Below are positions 1 to 9,210 of a stretch of DNA of 64,000 bases, in pieces (position 1 is the stretch's first letter; each line of letters begins with the position of its first letter). Position numbers and translations under genes: made by a program. The notes beneath the pieces were generated by a model. The model was not told the origin of the DNA. It saw nothing but the letters and a program-made list of their open reading frames with translations, and searched no databases. The DNA lies in the NCBI RefSeq assembly GCF_022458985.1, contig NC_061791.1, positions 150,001 through 214,000 on the forward strand, read 5' to 3'. Source of the DNA: Mugil cephalus (lineage: Eukaryota; Chordata; Actinopteri; Mugiliformes; Mugilidae).

Positions 1-161
1 CAGCTCGGGGGGCGGTGAAGAGCGGCCTGGTGGCGTTCATGGTCCTGGGGCTGGCTGTGCTCACCATGGCGCTGGCGGTGGGCGGCCGCAAGGCCATGGA
101 GTCCTTCGACAGGCGGCACTACACGAGACTGGAGCTCAACGACCTGCACTACGAGGTGTAG
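1..161 (+). CDS. C-terminal end of a single-pass membrane protein (partial; MANSC1-like?)
   Basis: An open frame from base 3 to a TAG at 159-161 gives 52 residues. They comprise a hydrophobic segment (VAFMVLGLAVLTMALAV), a basic stop-transfer GGRK, and a short cytosolic tail rich in Tyr and Arg (RRHYTRLELNDLHYEV). This is the layout of a type I membrane protein C-terminus. The start lies off the left edge, so the ectodomain is unseen. The tail loosely resembles my recollection of the MANSC1 C-terminus, a gene near DUSP16 in human, but this identity is a weak inference and no symbol is given. The reading frame as a real gene end is fairly secure, since a long AT-richer stretch follows the stop as expected for a 3' UTR. 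Confidence 0.55.
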   Translation, partial: ARGAVKSGLVAFMVLGLAVLTMALAVGGRKAMESFDRRHYTRLELNDLHYEV

Positions 162-1830
162 GAGGGGCCAGGCTTAACGAGGCTTAACGAGGCTTAACGA
201 GGCTCAACGAGTCTAACGAGTTAAACAGCGTTAACTTCCTCTTCTTATTCAACAACAGACAGTTTCACAGAGTGTCCACATCCTGCTGGAAGCTAGAGGG
301 ACTTTCAGTTGGAGCTCCGCCTCCTCACAGTGGATTGGTTTAATTATCGAGGCTGGTTTAATTTGTGATGGAGGTCCACAGCTGTTCTTACTGCGGTGAT
401 GCTGGGCTGTGATTGGTCAGAGGTTCTTCTGATACATTTTGTCAACAGGTTTTCTGGTTGTTGCAGATTAATTTAATTTAACCATCCAGGCTTAACGAGC
501 TCATTTAACCGCTGGTCTGAACACTGGGCTGTGATTGGTCGGAAAAGATCTCATTAATATTTAATAACAACAGTCTTCATTAACCAGTCAATCAGCTTCA
601 TCTTAATGAGGGTGTTTAGTTTCTTACCTTCAAACATTTTTAATTAATTGAAACAATAATTAGTCTAAAACATTTGACTGAAATTATTTTAAAATGATGC
701 AACTTGTGAATCCTGACGTTTCATTTATTGACTTTGATGAAGAGAAAGATCCTCGTTAAGGTTTTTCCTTCATGAATATTTAATCAGATTTTTAGTCTTT
801 TTCCTGTCGTTTGGTTCAATGTGAGACATATTCTCTAAATAATCAAACATTTAATTCAGCATTAATCACACGATGAAACATTTGAATCAGCTTCAGGCTT
901 TATTCTGCTTCACCGTCGTCATAGAAACGGATGTTCAGAATTGCCTAAGTCATCATTTCATTGATGTTGTAACAGGAAGTCAAACGATGACTTTTCTATT
1001 ACTTCAGATCTGTAGAGAAGCAGAGAACCAGTGTGAAGGAACCTTTTAGTTCCTGGTTGTGGAGTCTCTGAGTTTTCTTTTCAGCGTTTTGTTCCACTAA
1101 CATGTGATGAGCTGTTCGGAAACTTCAGACGGAACAAAGAACAAACAGCAATATTTCTACTCCCTAAACTCAGGAAGCCTCTGAAGTGGCTGTGAACGTG
1201 GAGCAGCTGTCGTCCATGTGTTCACCTGCATTCACCTGCATGTCTCCAGCTATAGGAGCCCGGCCTCGTTCTTCTTCTCTGATTCACACTCACTGTGTAG
1301 ATTTGTAGTTTTCTTTCTCATGAGATGGATGATCCTCTCAGATGATGCACTACTGTGCCCTGGTGTTTCTCACGTGTCTGAATGTGTTTCATAGCTGCGC
1401 ACTATTTTCCTACAAGAGCATTTGTATTGGATGTCACGTGCACTGAGGCTGCAGCGCCTCCGCTCCACCAGGGGGCGCCAGCGCCCGAAGAGGCTCTGAT
1501 TTTTACCTGATTGTAATAGTTAGGTCTTGTTTTGTGAAGTGAAGCTTTTGAATAAGTTTCTTTTTTTGATGTTTTGTTCTCGTAAGAATTAAAAAGTGTG
1601 ATTTTTGAACCCGTCTGTTTATTTATTTAATTTATTTATTTAATTATTTTTATTGGATTCTGGTTTAGTTTATTCTGGAGAAAGTCAGTTATGAGGAGAT
1701 GAACAAACACATATTAAAATAAACCCTGGGAAAAAGAAAAGCTGGTACTTTATTTAGATTTAGAAACAGACTCAGGGACTTGGTTTAATGGTTAAATCAT
1801 CTCATTGTCAAGTTAAAAATGTTCCTGAAG
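162..1830. other. 3' UTR and intergenic spacer upstream of socs2
   Basis: It starts with four near-perfect copies of GGCTTAACGA (about 173-215). The first part is probably the 3' UTR of the preceding gene; an ATTAAA at 1588-1593 is a possible poly(A) signal. No coding frame was recognised. A CTCF-like motif at 1465-1480 is listed separately. Confidence 0.5.
1465..1480 (+). promoter_or_regulatory. CTCF-like motif
   Basis: CCACCAGGGGGCGCCA matches the known vertebrate CTCF core (CCASYAGRKGGCRS). It lies in a locally GC-rich patch between the upstream gene and socs2. Occupancy cannot be judged from sequence. Confidence 0.45.
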
Positions 1831-1912
1831 GATGAAAAACTTGAGTCTGGTCCTTTTTAATTCACATCATGTCCCAGGTTCAGGTAAAAACAATCGATCA
1901 TGTTCGGTCTTT

Positions 1913-2002
1913 CTCTATCTATCTATCTATGATCCGGGTCCTGGTCCCGGCCCTGGTCCTGGTCCCGGTCCTGGTCCTGGTCCTGGTCCGGGTCCGGGTC
2001 CT
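1913..2002. repeat. (ATCT)n followed by (GGTCCT/GGTCCC)n
   Basis: A short tetranucleotide run passes into a hexanucleotide repeat just upstream of the socs2 first exon. It makes spurious Gly-Pro open frames. Confidence 0.85.
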
Positions 2003-2075
2003 CACAGGGACGCTGGGACCTGCAGAGTGTGTCCGCTCCACCTTAAATCCGTCCTGGCTGCACCACGTGACCGTG

Positions 2076-2095
2076 TTCTTGGAAAGTTCCTGGAA
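2076..2095 (+). promoter_or_regulatory. Tandem GAS (STAT-binding) palindromes, socs2 promoter
   Basis: TTCTTGGAA (2076-2084) and TTCCTGGAA (2087-2095) both fit TTCNNNGAA, the STAT gamma-activated site. Their starts are 11 bp apart, about one helical turn. SOCS2 is an established STAT5-induced feedback inhibitor, so such sites just upstream of its first exon are what the family predicts. A CACGTG E-box lies close by at about 2064-2069. Confidence 0.6.
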
Positions 2096-2149
2096 ATGCT
2101 GCTCGGTCTGGGCTCAGTTCTCAGGCTGCTGCTGGACTCCGGTGATCCG

Positions 2150-2390
2150 GGCTCGGTGTGTGTCTCTGGGTCCACCGGGAGGACGGGAAGCTGTCGGTGT
2201 CCGTGTCGGTTCGGTCCGCGGAGATAGAGCCGCCGTGCGGGAGCCGGGAGGGAGGACGGAGACGAGCAGAGCCGCCCGAGAGGAGCCTTCCGCCGGGTTC
2301 GGACCCGGAACATGTCGGTGTGTTGGAGGAGCAGAACCGGGCTCTGAGCTAGCTCTCTGCTAGCAGCTAGCAGCGACCGCAGCCTCTCAG
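2150..2390 (+). other. socs2: Non-coding first exon of socs2 (5' UTR)
   Basis: A GC-rich, CpG-containing segment ends in CTCTCAG followed by the strong donor GTGAGT at 2391. No in-frame start joins it to the coding exon, so it is read as an untranslated first exon. The 5' limit is approximate because no TATA box or initiator was seen. The next exon probably starts at 3881 after the acceptor TTGAACAG. Confidence 0.45.
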
Positions 2391-3880
2391 GTGAGTCTGA
2401 ACACCTGAGACCTGGACGCACCGAACTCCTTCAACACGCTGACATGTTCCGTGTTCGCCCAGTTCTCTGACATTTCTGGGAAATTAAAACCAAAACAGAT
2501 GATGTTTTCCTTTATTTCCACGTTCACGCTTTAATTCCACCAACAACAATAAGCGCACGAGGCGATGGTTTGTTTTCTCCTGCAGGGAAAGAATCGATAA
2601 TGTTCCACCAAACTCCGTAGAAAAAGCTCCGTATTTAACACTAACTCGACACCTCTTACATTTATAATCACTTAAAAGCAAAACAGGCGACATTTTCCTT
2701 TATTTACCAGCTGAGTCTTTAATTCTGCCAACAACAACAAACCAGCACTGACTCTAATCTCACTGTTTTCTCCTGTAAGGAAAGAATCGATGGTGTTACA
2801 CAAAACTCACGTTAAAATTCAGATTATTTTCAATCTTCTTCGAGTAAAAAAAATCACAATAACATACGTGCCTTTATTTATCAGTAGACTCTTTAATAAT
2901 AAACAAGTTCATTTGTTTTCAACTGTTTAGGGACAAACTCTAAAACTGTCTCTTTAAAAACTTCTAACGTAAAAAATGTGAAGAGGAGACTTTTCCTTTA
3001 AAAACTGTCCCTCTTTCATTCCGCTAAACGAAATAAACACATGACGCAACAATAGCTCTGATTTGACTCAGTTTTCACCTGAAGGATCAACTGTTAGCTT
3101 CGCCAAACTCCCTTTAAAATTCCGCCAATTTTACTTCCTCTCTCTGACTTTCTGTGTCCAAACGTGCTTTAGCATAATTAAACACGGTTTTCCATTATTT
3201 TGAAGTCCAGTCTTTAATTCGTCTGTCGCCATCCTGTGTTTATTCCTACATTTATATTCCCTCCAGTGTTCTAATAACTGTCTAACACTGTTACACATGG
3301 AGCAGATGATGCAGATGATTAGATTAAACATTTCCTCTGCTGGTTATAAACATGTCAGGAAAGAAAATATCGTTTAAGTTCTGCACACAAGAAAGAAGTT
3401 ATGAAAGTGTTTTTATAGAGATGAAAACACTCTGGTTGAACCAAAGTGTGTTGGTGTTTCAGCTGATTTAACGGTTCTGTGTGGTGGTAAACGTTCAGGT
3501 GAAGGAGACAGACAGGAAATTATTCAGAGCTGATAAGAAACACGAGGACGCTGTTACTGTCGTAAAGATAAACACACAACGCTACACCTTCTCATTCCAC
3601 CAGAGTCCTGTCAGAATCCTGCTGATTTAAGAACCTGAAACTGAATCAGATCCTGATATTAAATGAATAAAAGGAAACAAAGGTTAAGATGGTTTAAGAT
3701 TCAGAGCTCAGCTCAGTGAATAAATCCACAGACAGACGGTGGTTATGTAAGAATATGGAGAGAGGCTGGTGTTAATTTCAGGTTTTATTTTCTGTTAATC
3801 TTCTAATTAGGTGCAGATGCTTTGATTTATTTCAAGCTTTTCTTAAATGGCTGTATTTTTGAATGGAGTTTGTTGAACAG
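2391..3880 (+). other. socs2 intron 1
   Basis: AT-rich sequence between the putative non-coding exon and the start-codon exon. I see no coding frame, no transposon ends and no long tandem repeat. Confidence 0.4.
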
Positions 3881-3981
3881 ACGTGGCTCTGGCTCCAGGG
3901 CTGATTCCTGGTGCAGACGTGCAGACCTCCTCCATGTCTGAGCTCCGGGCCTAAAGCTCGGCTGAAGGCTGGACCTGTCCA

Positions 3982-5582
3982 ATGACCTGCCAGTCCTCCG
4001 AGTCCGCGGACACCATCGAGGGCGACAGACGAGCCGACAGCAACGCCGGGGCAGTGGAATCGGACGAGCGCCGCATCGCCTTAGCCATGAAGGACCTCAG
4101 GAACACAGGTGGGTTCATTTCTACCACTGAAACCTAAGAGAAGGAAAAGAATCCTGGGAGCGTTTCCTCAAAGCCTCCAGATCCAGCCAACGGAGAACGT
4201 CTGGAGAACATCTGGAGAACGTGTGGAGAACATCTGGAGCTTCTGTCCTGGACCCTCTGGGTTTTTAAATCAGACCGTCGTTCTCCAGCCACTAACAGAT
4301 CAGCTCATTTATTGAGTTTATTGGACGTCACCAGGTTCTTCTAACCAGGAGCTGAACCTGAAAACATCCAGCGAAGAAAAACTAGAACTGAAACGTTTCT
4401 GAACCGACTCTGGTTCAACACGTTAGTTCAAACTTCAAAATTCTAGATTCGATGCTGGAGGACGGATCCATCAGAGACACGGACCCCTCGGTCTCTAGGG
4501 GACGTCCCAGCCTCTGGTTGCCATGGTGACGCTCATATAAACATGCCTAGTGTTCTTCCTCTTCCTCCTCCGAGCTGACATCATCGTCATGGAGGAGGAT
4601 CTGGTCTCATGTTCCAGGTTTTGGTTTTATCTCATGGACGTTTTTAACCTTTACAGGCTTCATGAAATATGTGGAAATCAACTTGGAGGAGAAGAAGAAC
4701 GATTTACTTCCCATGTGTTAAATCTCATGTCTAGTTCCTGGTCTCATTTCTGGTTCCTGGTATCATATCTGGTTCCTGGTTCCTGGTCTCATATCTGGTT
4801 CCTGGTCCTTAAACTAATGTAAACATGTATTTGTCACATTAGAACATCATCAACATCATCACATTAGAAACATCAGGACACTTGTTCTTCTTCATGGTTC
4901 CTGATAAACCAGGTCAGAGGGGGGACCTTGTAGACCACATTAGACCCTGATTAGACCTGAGGATGTTTCCTGGATCTTCTCTGATTGGCTCAATGAAAAC
5001 CACATGATAATAAACCTCACTGAGAGGAACCAGGAACCACGTTACCACCTACGGTTCCTGGTCCACGGAGCGTTGACCGTGTCCCTGTGTGACTTGTCTC
5101 CTCCAGGTTGGTACTGGGGCAGCCTGACCGCTAACGAAGCCAAAGAGATCCTGCAGGACGCGTCTGAGGGAACCTTCCTGGTGCGGGACAGCTCCCAGAG
5201 AGACTACCTGTTCACCATCTCCGCCATGACGTCGGCGGGTCCCACCAACCTGCGCATCGAGTACAAACACGGCAAGTTCAAGCTGGACTCTGTGGTCCTG
5301 GTGAAGCCCCGGCTGAAGCAGTTTGACAGCGTGGTCCACCTGGTGGAGCACTACGTCCAGCTGTCCCGGACCAGCGACCGGGCGGCGCCGGACTCTCAGC
5401 CCGCCGCCGCGCCGCCCAACGGGACAGTGCAGCTGCTGCTGACCCGCCCCGTGTACACGGCCACGCCCACGCTGCAGCATCTCTGTCGCATCGCCATCAA
5501 CAGGACGACGCGGCGCGTCCAGGACCTGCCGCTGCCCCCCCGGCTGAAGGACTACCTGACCGACTACGCCTACAACGTGTAG
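3982..5582 (+). CDS. socs2: Suppressor of cytokine signalling 2
   Basis: Coding exons 3982-4108 and 5107-5582 encode 200 aa; the intron splits the Gly codon before WYWG. SOCS2 is the substrate receptor of a Cullin5-Elongin B/C ubiquitin ligase that damps growth-hormone and other JAK/STAT signalling. The SH2 domain runs from about residue 44 (WYWGSLTANEAK) and has the phosphotyrosine-binding FLVRDSS with Arg69; GPTNLRIEY and KQFDSVVHL are nearly as in mammals. The SOCS box is C-terminal: the Elongin BC-box lies around LQHLCRIAIN and the Cul5 region contains LPLPPRLKDYL. The start at 3982 has an N-terminal extension of typical SOCS2 length. A Pro/Ala-rich stretch (AAPDSQPAAAPP) lengthens the linker before NGTVQL compared with human. 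The TAG is at 5580-5582. Confidence 0.97.
4109..5106 (+). other. socs2 intron 2
   Basis: Bounded by donor GTGGGT and acceptor CCTCCAG. It carries a dispersed module at about 4483-4600 (TCTCTAGGGGACGTCCCAG...) that has a relative at about 22990, and short TGGTTCCTGGTCTCAT-type repeats at about 4735-4810. Nothing coding was recognised. Confidence 0.6.
4483..4600 (+). repeat. Dispersed repeat module (copy 1)
   Basis: GGTCTCTAGGGGACGTCCC, AGCCTCTGGTTGCCATGG and CCTAGTGTTCTTCCTCTTCC correspond in order to a block near 22990-23100 in a ptpro intron. The family is not identified. Confidence 0.5.
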
Positions 5583-6880
5583 AGGCCGAGCAGCCTGCCC
5601 TGTGTCGCCGGCGCCAGGACCCGGCGCCAGGACCGGTCCGGTGGATCAGCTGATCCCTGTGGACGTGTTCTGAGCTGGGTCACGAGAACTCGTCTTCATT
5701 GATTTATTTAGGATGAGAAGAAGAATCACAAACATCGGTGCAGACGTCACCGTCCTTCCTGGAACGTTGGACAATGATTGACCTGAAGAATACTATGCAG
5801 AAACCAAACCTGTCGTCCCCACCTGTAAACATGGGAACGAAGCCGCCTGATTGGCCGGTGGACGGCTGTGTTTTTGAGGCGGCAATCGATCGTCTGAAAA
5901 CAAACACGGCGTCCCGTGCGCTGTTGATGGTTTCCTGTGGACAGACGTCAGGTTTGACCTCCGAGGCTCCGCTAGACTTTGGCCCTGCAGCCCGTAGTAC
6001 TCTGCAGCCCTCAGCCAATCACAGCGCAGGAAAACAAAGGTGTAGTATCACTCTCACAGACCTGTTCACAACGCAGACCACTGGAGAGACTCTGAACCAG
6101 CTCCTGTCTGCAGGAGCACGTCCAACCAAACTCTATTTAAAAACACGGACGTTTTAAGAGTTCCTCGTTCACACTTAATTATTAACATGTGGTAGAACAT
6201 TAAGTTTGAGTCTGTGAAGCTCGGAGCGTCTGGTAAATTCAGCACATGTATCACCACTCGGTAGCATTTATAATATCAACTTTAAATCAGATTGTTGAAC
6301 CAGACTCTATTTAAAAATCGTTCGTTTTTAAGATTCCCTGTTGTGAGTTAAGAATTCTCTGCTGGTGAAACAAAAACAACGAGTCTCTTTAAAGCTCGGT
6401 GTCGATGAGGAAATTCGTCTCATTATTTGATTTAATCAGTGACCATCTGTTGTTGATGATGTCCCTGTTTGAAACCAGGGTCACAGAAGTAACCACCTGT
6501 TCCATCCAAACAAACACAGGCCATGTGAAGCTAGCATGTTGTTGAGGGTGCAGCTAACCTCTCGTGACTTCTTGTTGACTCTGACTAATCATCCAACCAG
6601 AGCTCGGTCGGCCATGTTGGCGCCCTGTGGTGATGGACGCTGAGCCTCGCTGCTCCTTTCTCTGAATAAATCTTTTTACTGATGGAGTCTTTGTACATAT
6701 CACGGCCGCTGTCGGCCGCTTTGATTTGTTCTTTTTTTAAAGGTATTTATTGATCGTGTCACACTGTGTTTTCTGGTACATTTTTGTAAAGAAGATTTGA
6801 AAGCATGTGTTTGGCCTGTAAACTGTAACGTTGATCATGTCCGACTGTGAGATCAATAAAATTTTTATATGGTGCTTCAT
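5583..6880 (+). other. socs2: socs2 3' UTR
   Basis: A long AT-leaning region after the stop, ending at the AATAAA listed below. Two chance open frames cross it, neither with recognisable protein similarity. Long 3' UTRs are normal for SOCS2. Confidence 0.55.
6855..6860 (+). terminator. socs2: Poly(A) signal AATAAA, socs2
   Basis: AATAAA followed by T-rich and GT-rich sequence, about 1.27 kb after the socs2 stop and before the cradd promoter. Confidence 0.6.
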
Positions 6881-7094
6881 CACTTCTGAATCTTGAGTTT
6901 TATTTTCATAAAAAGGTGAAATTTGTTCTCATATTATTGGATGTATGAAAACATGTCGGTTAATTATTTTAAATGAGTGGAAATTCATTCCTATGACAAA
7001 AGGAAATAAACGGAAATAAAATGGCAAAATAAATGTTATATTTGGACAAACAAGAAAATGAAAAGAACTGAAAATTTCAGGGGTTGTGTCCTGA

Positions 7095-7104
7095 TCTCGC
7101 GAGA
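7095..7104. promoter_or_regulatory. TCTCGCGAGA palindrome, probable cradd promoter
   Basis: A perfect TCTCGCGAGA, a known core element of CpG-type vertebrate promoters (reported ligands include BANP and ZBTB33). It sits 12 bases upstream of a strong splice donor (CGCAAG|GTAAGT, donor GT 7117-7118), which suggests a short non-coding first exon of cradd ending at 7116. Confidence 0.5.
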
Positions 7105-7751
7105 ATTCACCGCAAGGTAAGTTCACGTTACCGTTAGCTCAGGTGTTAGCGATAAAAAAACTAAGAAATGACGGTTTTATTTGAACATTTAGTCTGGAAA
7201 GGTTCATCTTTAATAAAATCTGATTTTAATGGAGGAGTCGAGACAACTGAGCTCCGTTTGAATCAGATTTTATAAATTCTCGTGGATTTCATTAGTAACC
7301 AGTGTTTATTAAACCATAAATATGAACCTTCGGCTGGTTCAGTGTCTTCTGGAAGTTTCTGCATCATTATTTTCTCTAAAATCTATTTATTAAGTAGAAA
7401 CGGATGATTTTAACATGTTTGTGTTTAAAACCAGCTCCGTAGAAACGTAGCGGAGTTTTCCCTGATGTGTTAAATATGCGCCGCATTAATGAGAAGATCG
7501 TTATAAATGTTTTAATTAACTCGGTGATAATTATTAGAGCCTCGTAACGAATTAAAAGTAAATATAGATTAAAACGTGTGACTGGAAACTGGTGTTTGCT
7601 GAATGTTTGTTCCGCTTCCGTGTTTCCACTCGGACATAATAACACTGAGGACACCACCGGACTGGAAGCTGAGACGGGACCGGGCTTCAGCACCAATAAT
7701 CGGTTAGTGGACTCTGGTGGACCGAGGGGGGACCGGCGGCTCGCCGAGGAC

Positions 7752-8825
7752 ATGGAGCCGGCTCACAGAGCTCTGCTCCGGGAGCACCGCCTAGAACTGT
7801 CCGGGCTGCTCCTGGTCAGCGACACCATCGTTCCGTTCCTGTACCAGGAGGACATCTTGACGGAGGCGCAGGTGGAGGACATCGAGTCTCAGCCCACAGA
7901 GACACGCAGGACTCTGAAGCTCCTGGACATCCTCCCGAGCCGAGGGCCCCGGGCCTTCCCCGCCTTCCTGCGCTCCCTCAAGGACTTCGACTGGGTCCGA
8001 GAGAAGCTGCTGCTGGAGCTCCAGAGTCCACCTGGACCCGGAACCACAGGTGAGACAGCACCAGGGTCCTAACGCTAGACCTGGACCCGGAACCACAGGT
8101 GAGACAGAACCAGACCTGGACCTGGAACCACAGGTGAGACAGAACCAGACCTGGATCCGGAACCACAGGTGAGACAGAACCAGACCTGGACCCGGACTTT
8201 ACAGGTCGAGAAGCCCAGGAGCTCCTAAGTAACCTGGACCCGGAACCACAGGTGAGACAGAACCAGACCTGGACCTGGAACCACAGGTGAGACAGAACCA
8301 GACCTGGATCCGGAACCACAGGTGAGACAGAACCAGACCTGGACCCGGAACCACAGGCCTGTAGAACCAACTCCTCCTCCTCTTAAATAAAGATTTCTAC
8401 ACTTTTACAATAAAACAGATTAAATCTGAGTTTGAGAAGGAAAAATCTGAAAAATAACATTTTGTTTTTTTTATTGTTTTTATTGTTAATTTAGACTCTA
8501 TGTGTCCCCCACAGATGTCCCGGTCCCGGTCCCGGTCCCAGACCCAGTCCTCCAGGTGGTCCCTTCGGACCGGCAGCTGTCCCGGCTGGCGTCCCATCTG
8601 GGTCCTGAGTGGGAGTGGGTCCTGATGGACCTGGGTCTGTCCCCTGAGGCCGTGTTTCGCTGCCGGGCCGACCACAGTCTGAGCGTGGGGGGGGCGGCTC
8701 TGGCCGGTCTGGTCCAGTGGAGGAGGTCCAGAGGGAAGGAGGCCACGGCCCAGAGGCTCCTGGAGAGTCTGAGGGCGGGGGGCGTCCATCCGTCCGTCCT
8801 GGAGGACGCCCTCAGGACGCCGTGA
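7752..8825 (+). CDS. cradd: CARD- and death-domain adaptor CRADD (RAIDD)
   Basis: Coding exons 7752-8049 and 8515-8825 encode 202 aa, close to the 199 aa of human. CRADD bridges PIDD1 and caspase-2 in the PIDDosome through homotypic death-fold contacts. The N-terminal CARD (about residues 1-90) has LRLEL-like RLELSGLLL, PFLYQEDILTE, LLDILPSRGPRAF and DFDWVREKL, all typical of the family. The C-terminal death domain (about 110-200) has PSDRQLSRLASHLGPEWEW and a Trp-containing helix (ALAGLVQWRRSRGKEAT). The first ATG after several in-frame upstream codons matches the mammalian N-terminus (MEPAHRALLREHRLEL), so 7752 was chosen. The linker holds a Val-Pro repeat (VPVPVPVPDP) at the start of exon 2. 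The intron is filled with copies of the exon-1 donor region. Confidence 0.96.
8022..8357 (+). repeat. Tandem ~35-bp repeat containing the cradd exon-1 splice donor
   Basis: The exon end and donor (CTGGACCCGGAACCACAG|GTGAGACAG) are repeated through the intron. I count seven copies of CACAGGTGAGAC, including the real junction, plus two decayed ones (ACAGGTCGAG near 8203, CACAGGCCTG near 8353). The commonest spacing is 35 bp, and every intact copy presents a consensus 5' splice site. An in-frame TAA follows the first donor at 8070-8072. Confidence 0.9.
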
Positions 8826-9204
8826 CCTCTTCTCCAACCGCAGGACGACGAGACGTGAGACTCAGAGACTCAGAGACTCAGAGACAAAAGACTGAACTAA
8901 AGTTTGATCTGAGACGTCTTCACACGCTGGACTGAACTCAGTCTTTTTATTTCCTCAGTCTTTTTATTTCCTCAGAAACAGTTTCCAGACAAACTGAAGA
9001 CTTTTATTTTGAAAACTACTTCTACTTTTATTTTGACAGGTTGCACAGTTCACTCTTTGATTTCTTTTATTTTTTTTGCAGTTTTAATCTCAGTTTTATT
9101 GTAAAACTGTAGAAACTTTTATTTGCTGATTATGATCTTTTTTCCTCCCGTCACTCGTTCTCTAGTGATGCATTTAGACTTTTTACAGTTTAAATCTGAC
9201 ACTA

Positions 9205-9210
9205 AATAAA
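9205..9210 (+). terminator. cradd: Possible poly(A) signal, cradd
   Basis: AATAAA within an AT-rich stretch 380 bases after the cradd stop. Other A/T-rich candidates lie further on, so the choice is tentative. Confidence 0.4.

Noticed and set aside
5049-5480. 143-codon antisense frame in socs2
   Set aside because: Mirror of the GC-rich SH2 exon, without homology.
7791-8370. Minus-strand frames reading SHLWFQVQVWFCLTC repeats
   Set aside because: Antisense translation of the cradd donor-containing tandem repeat.
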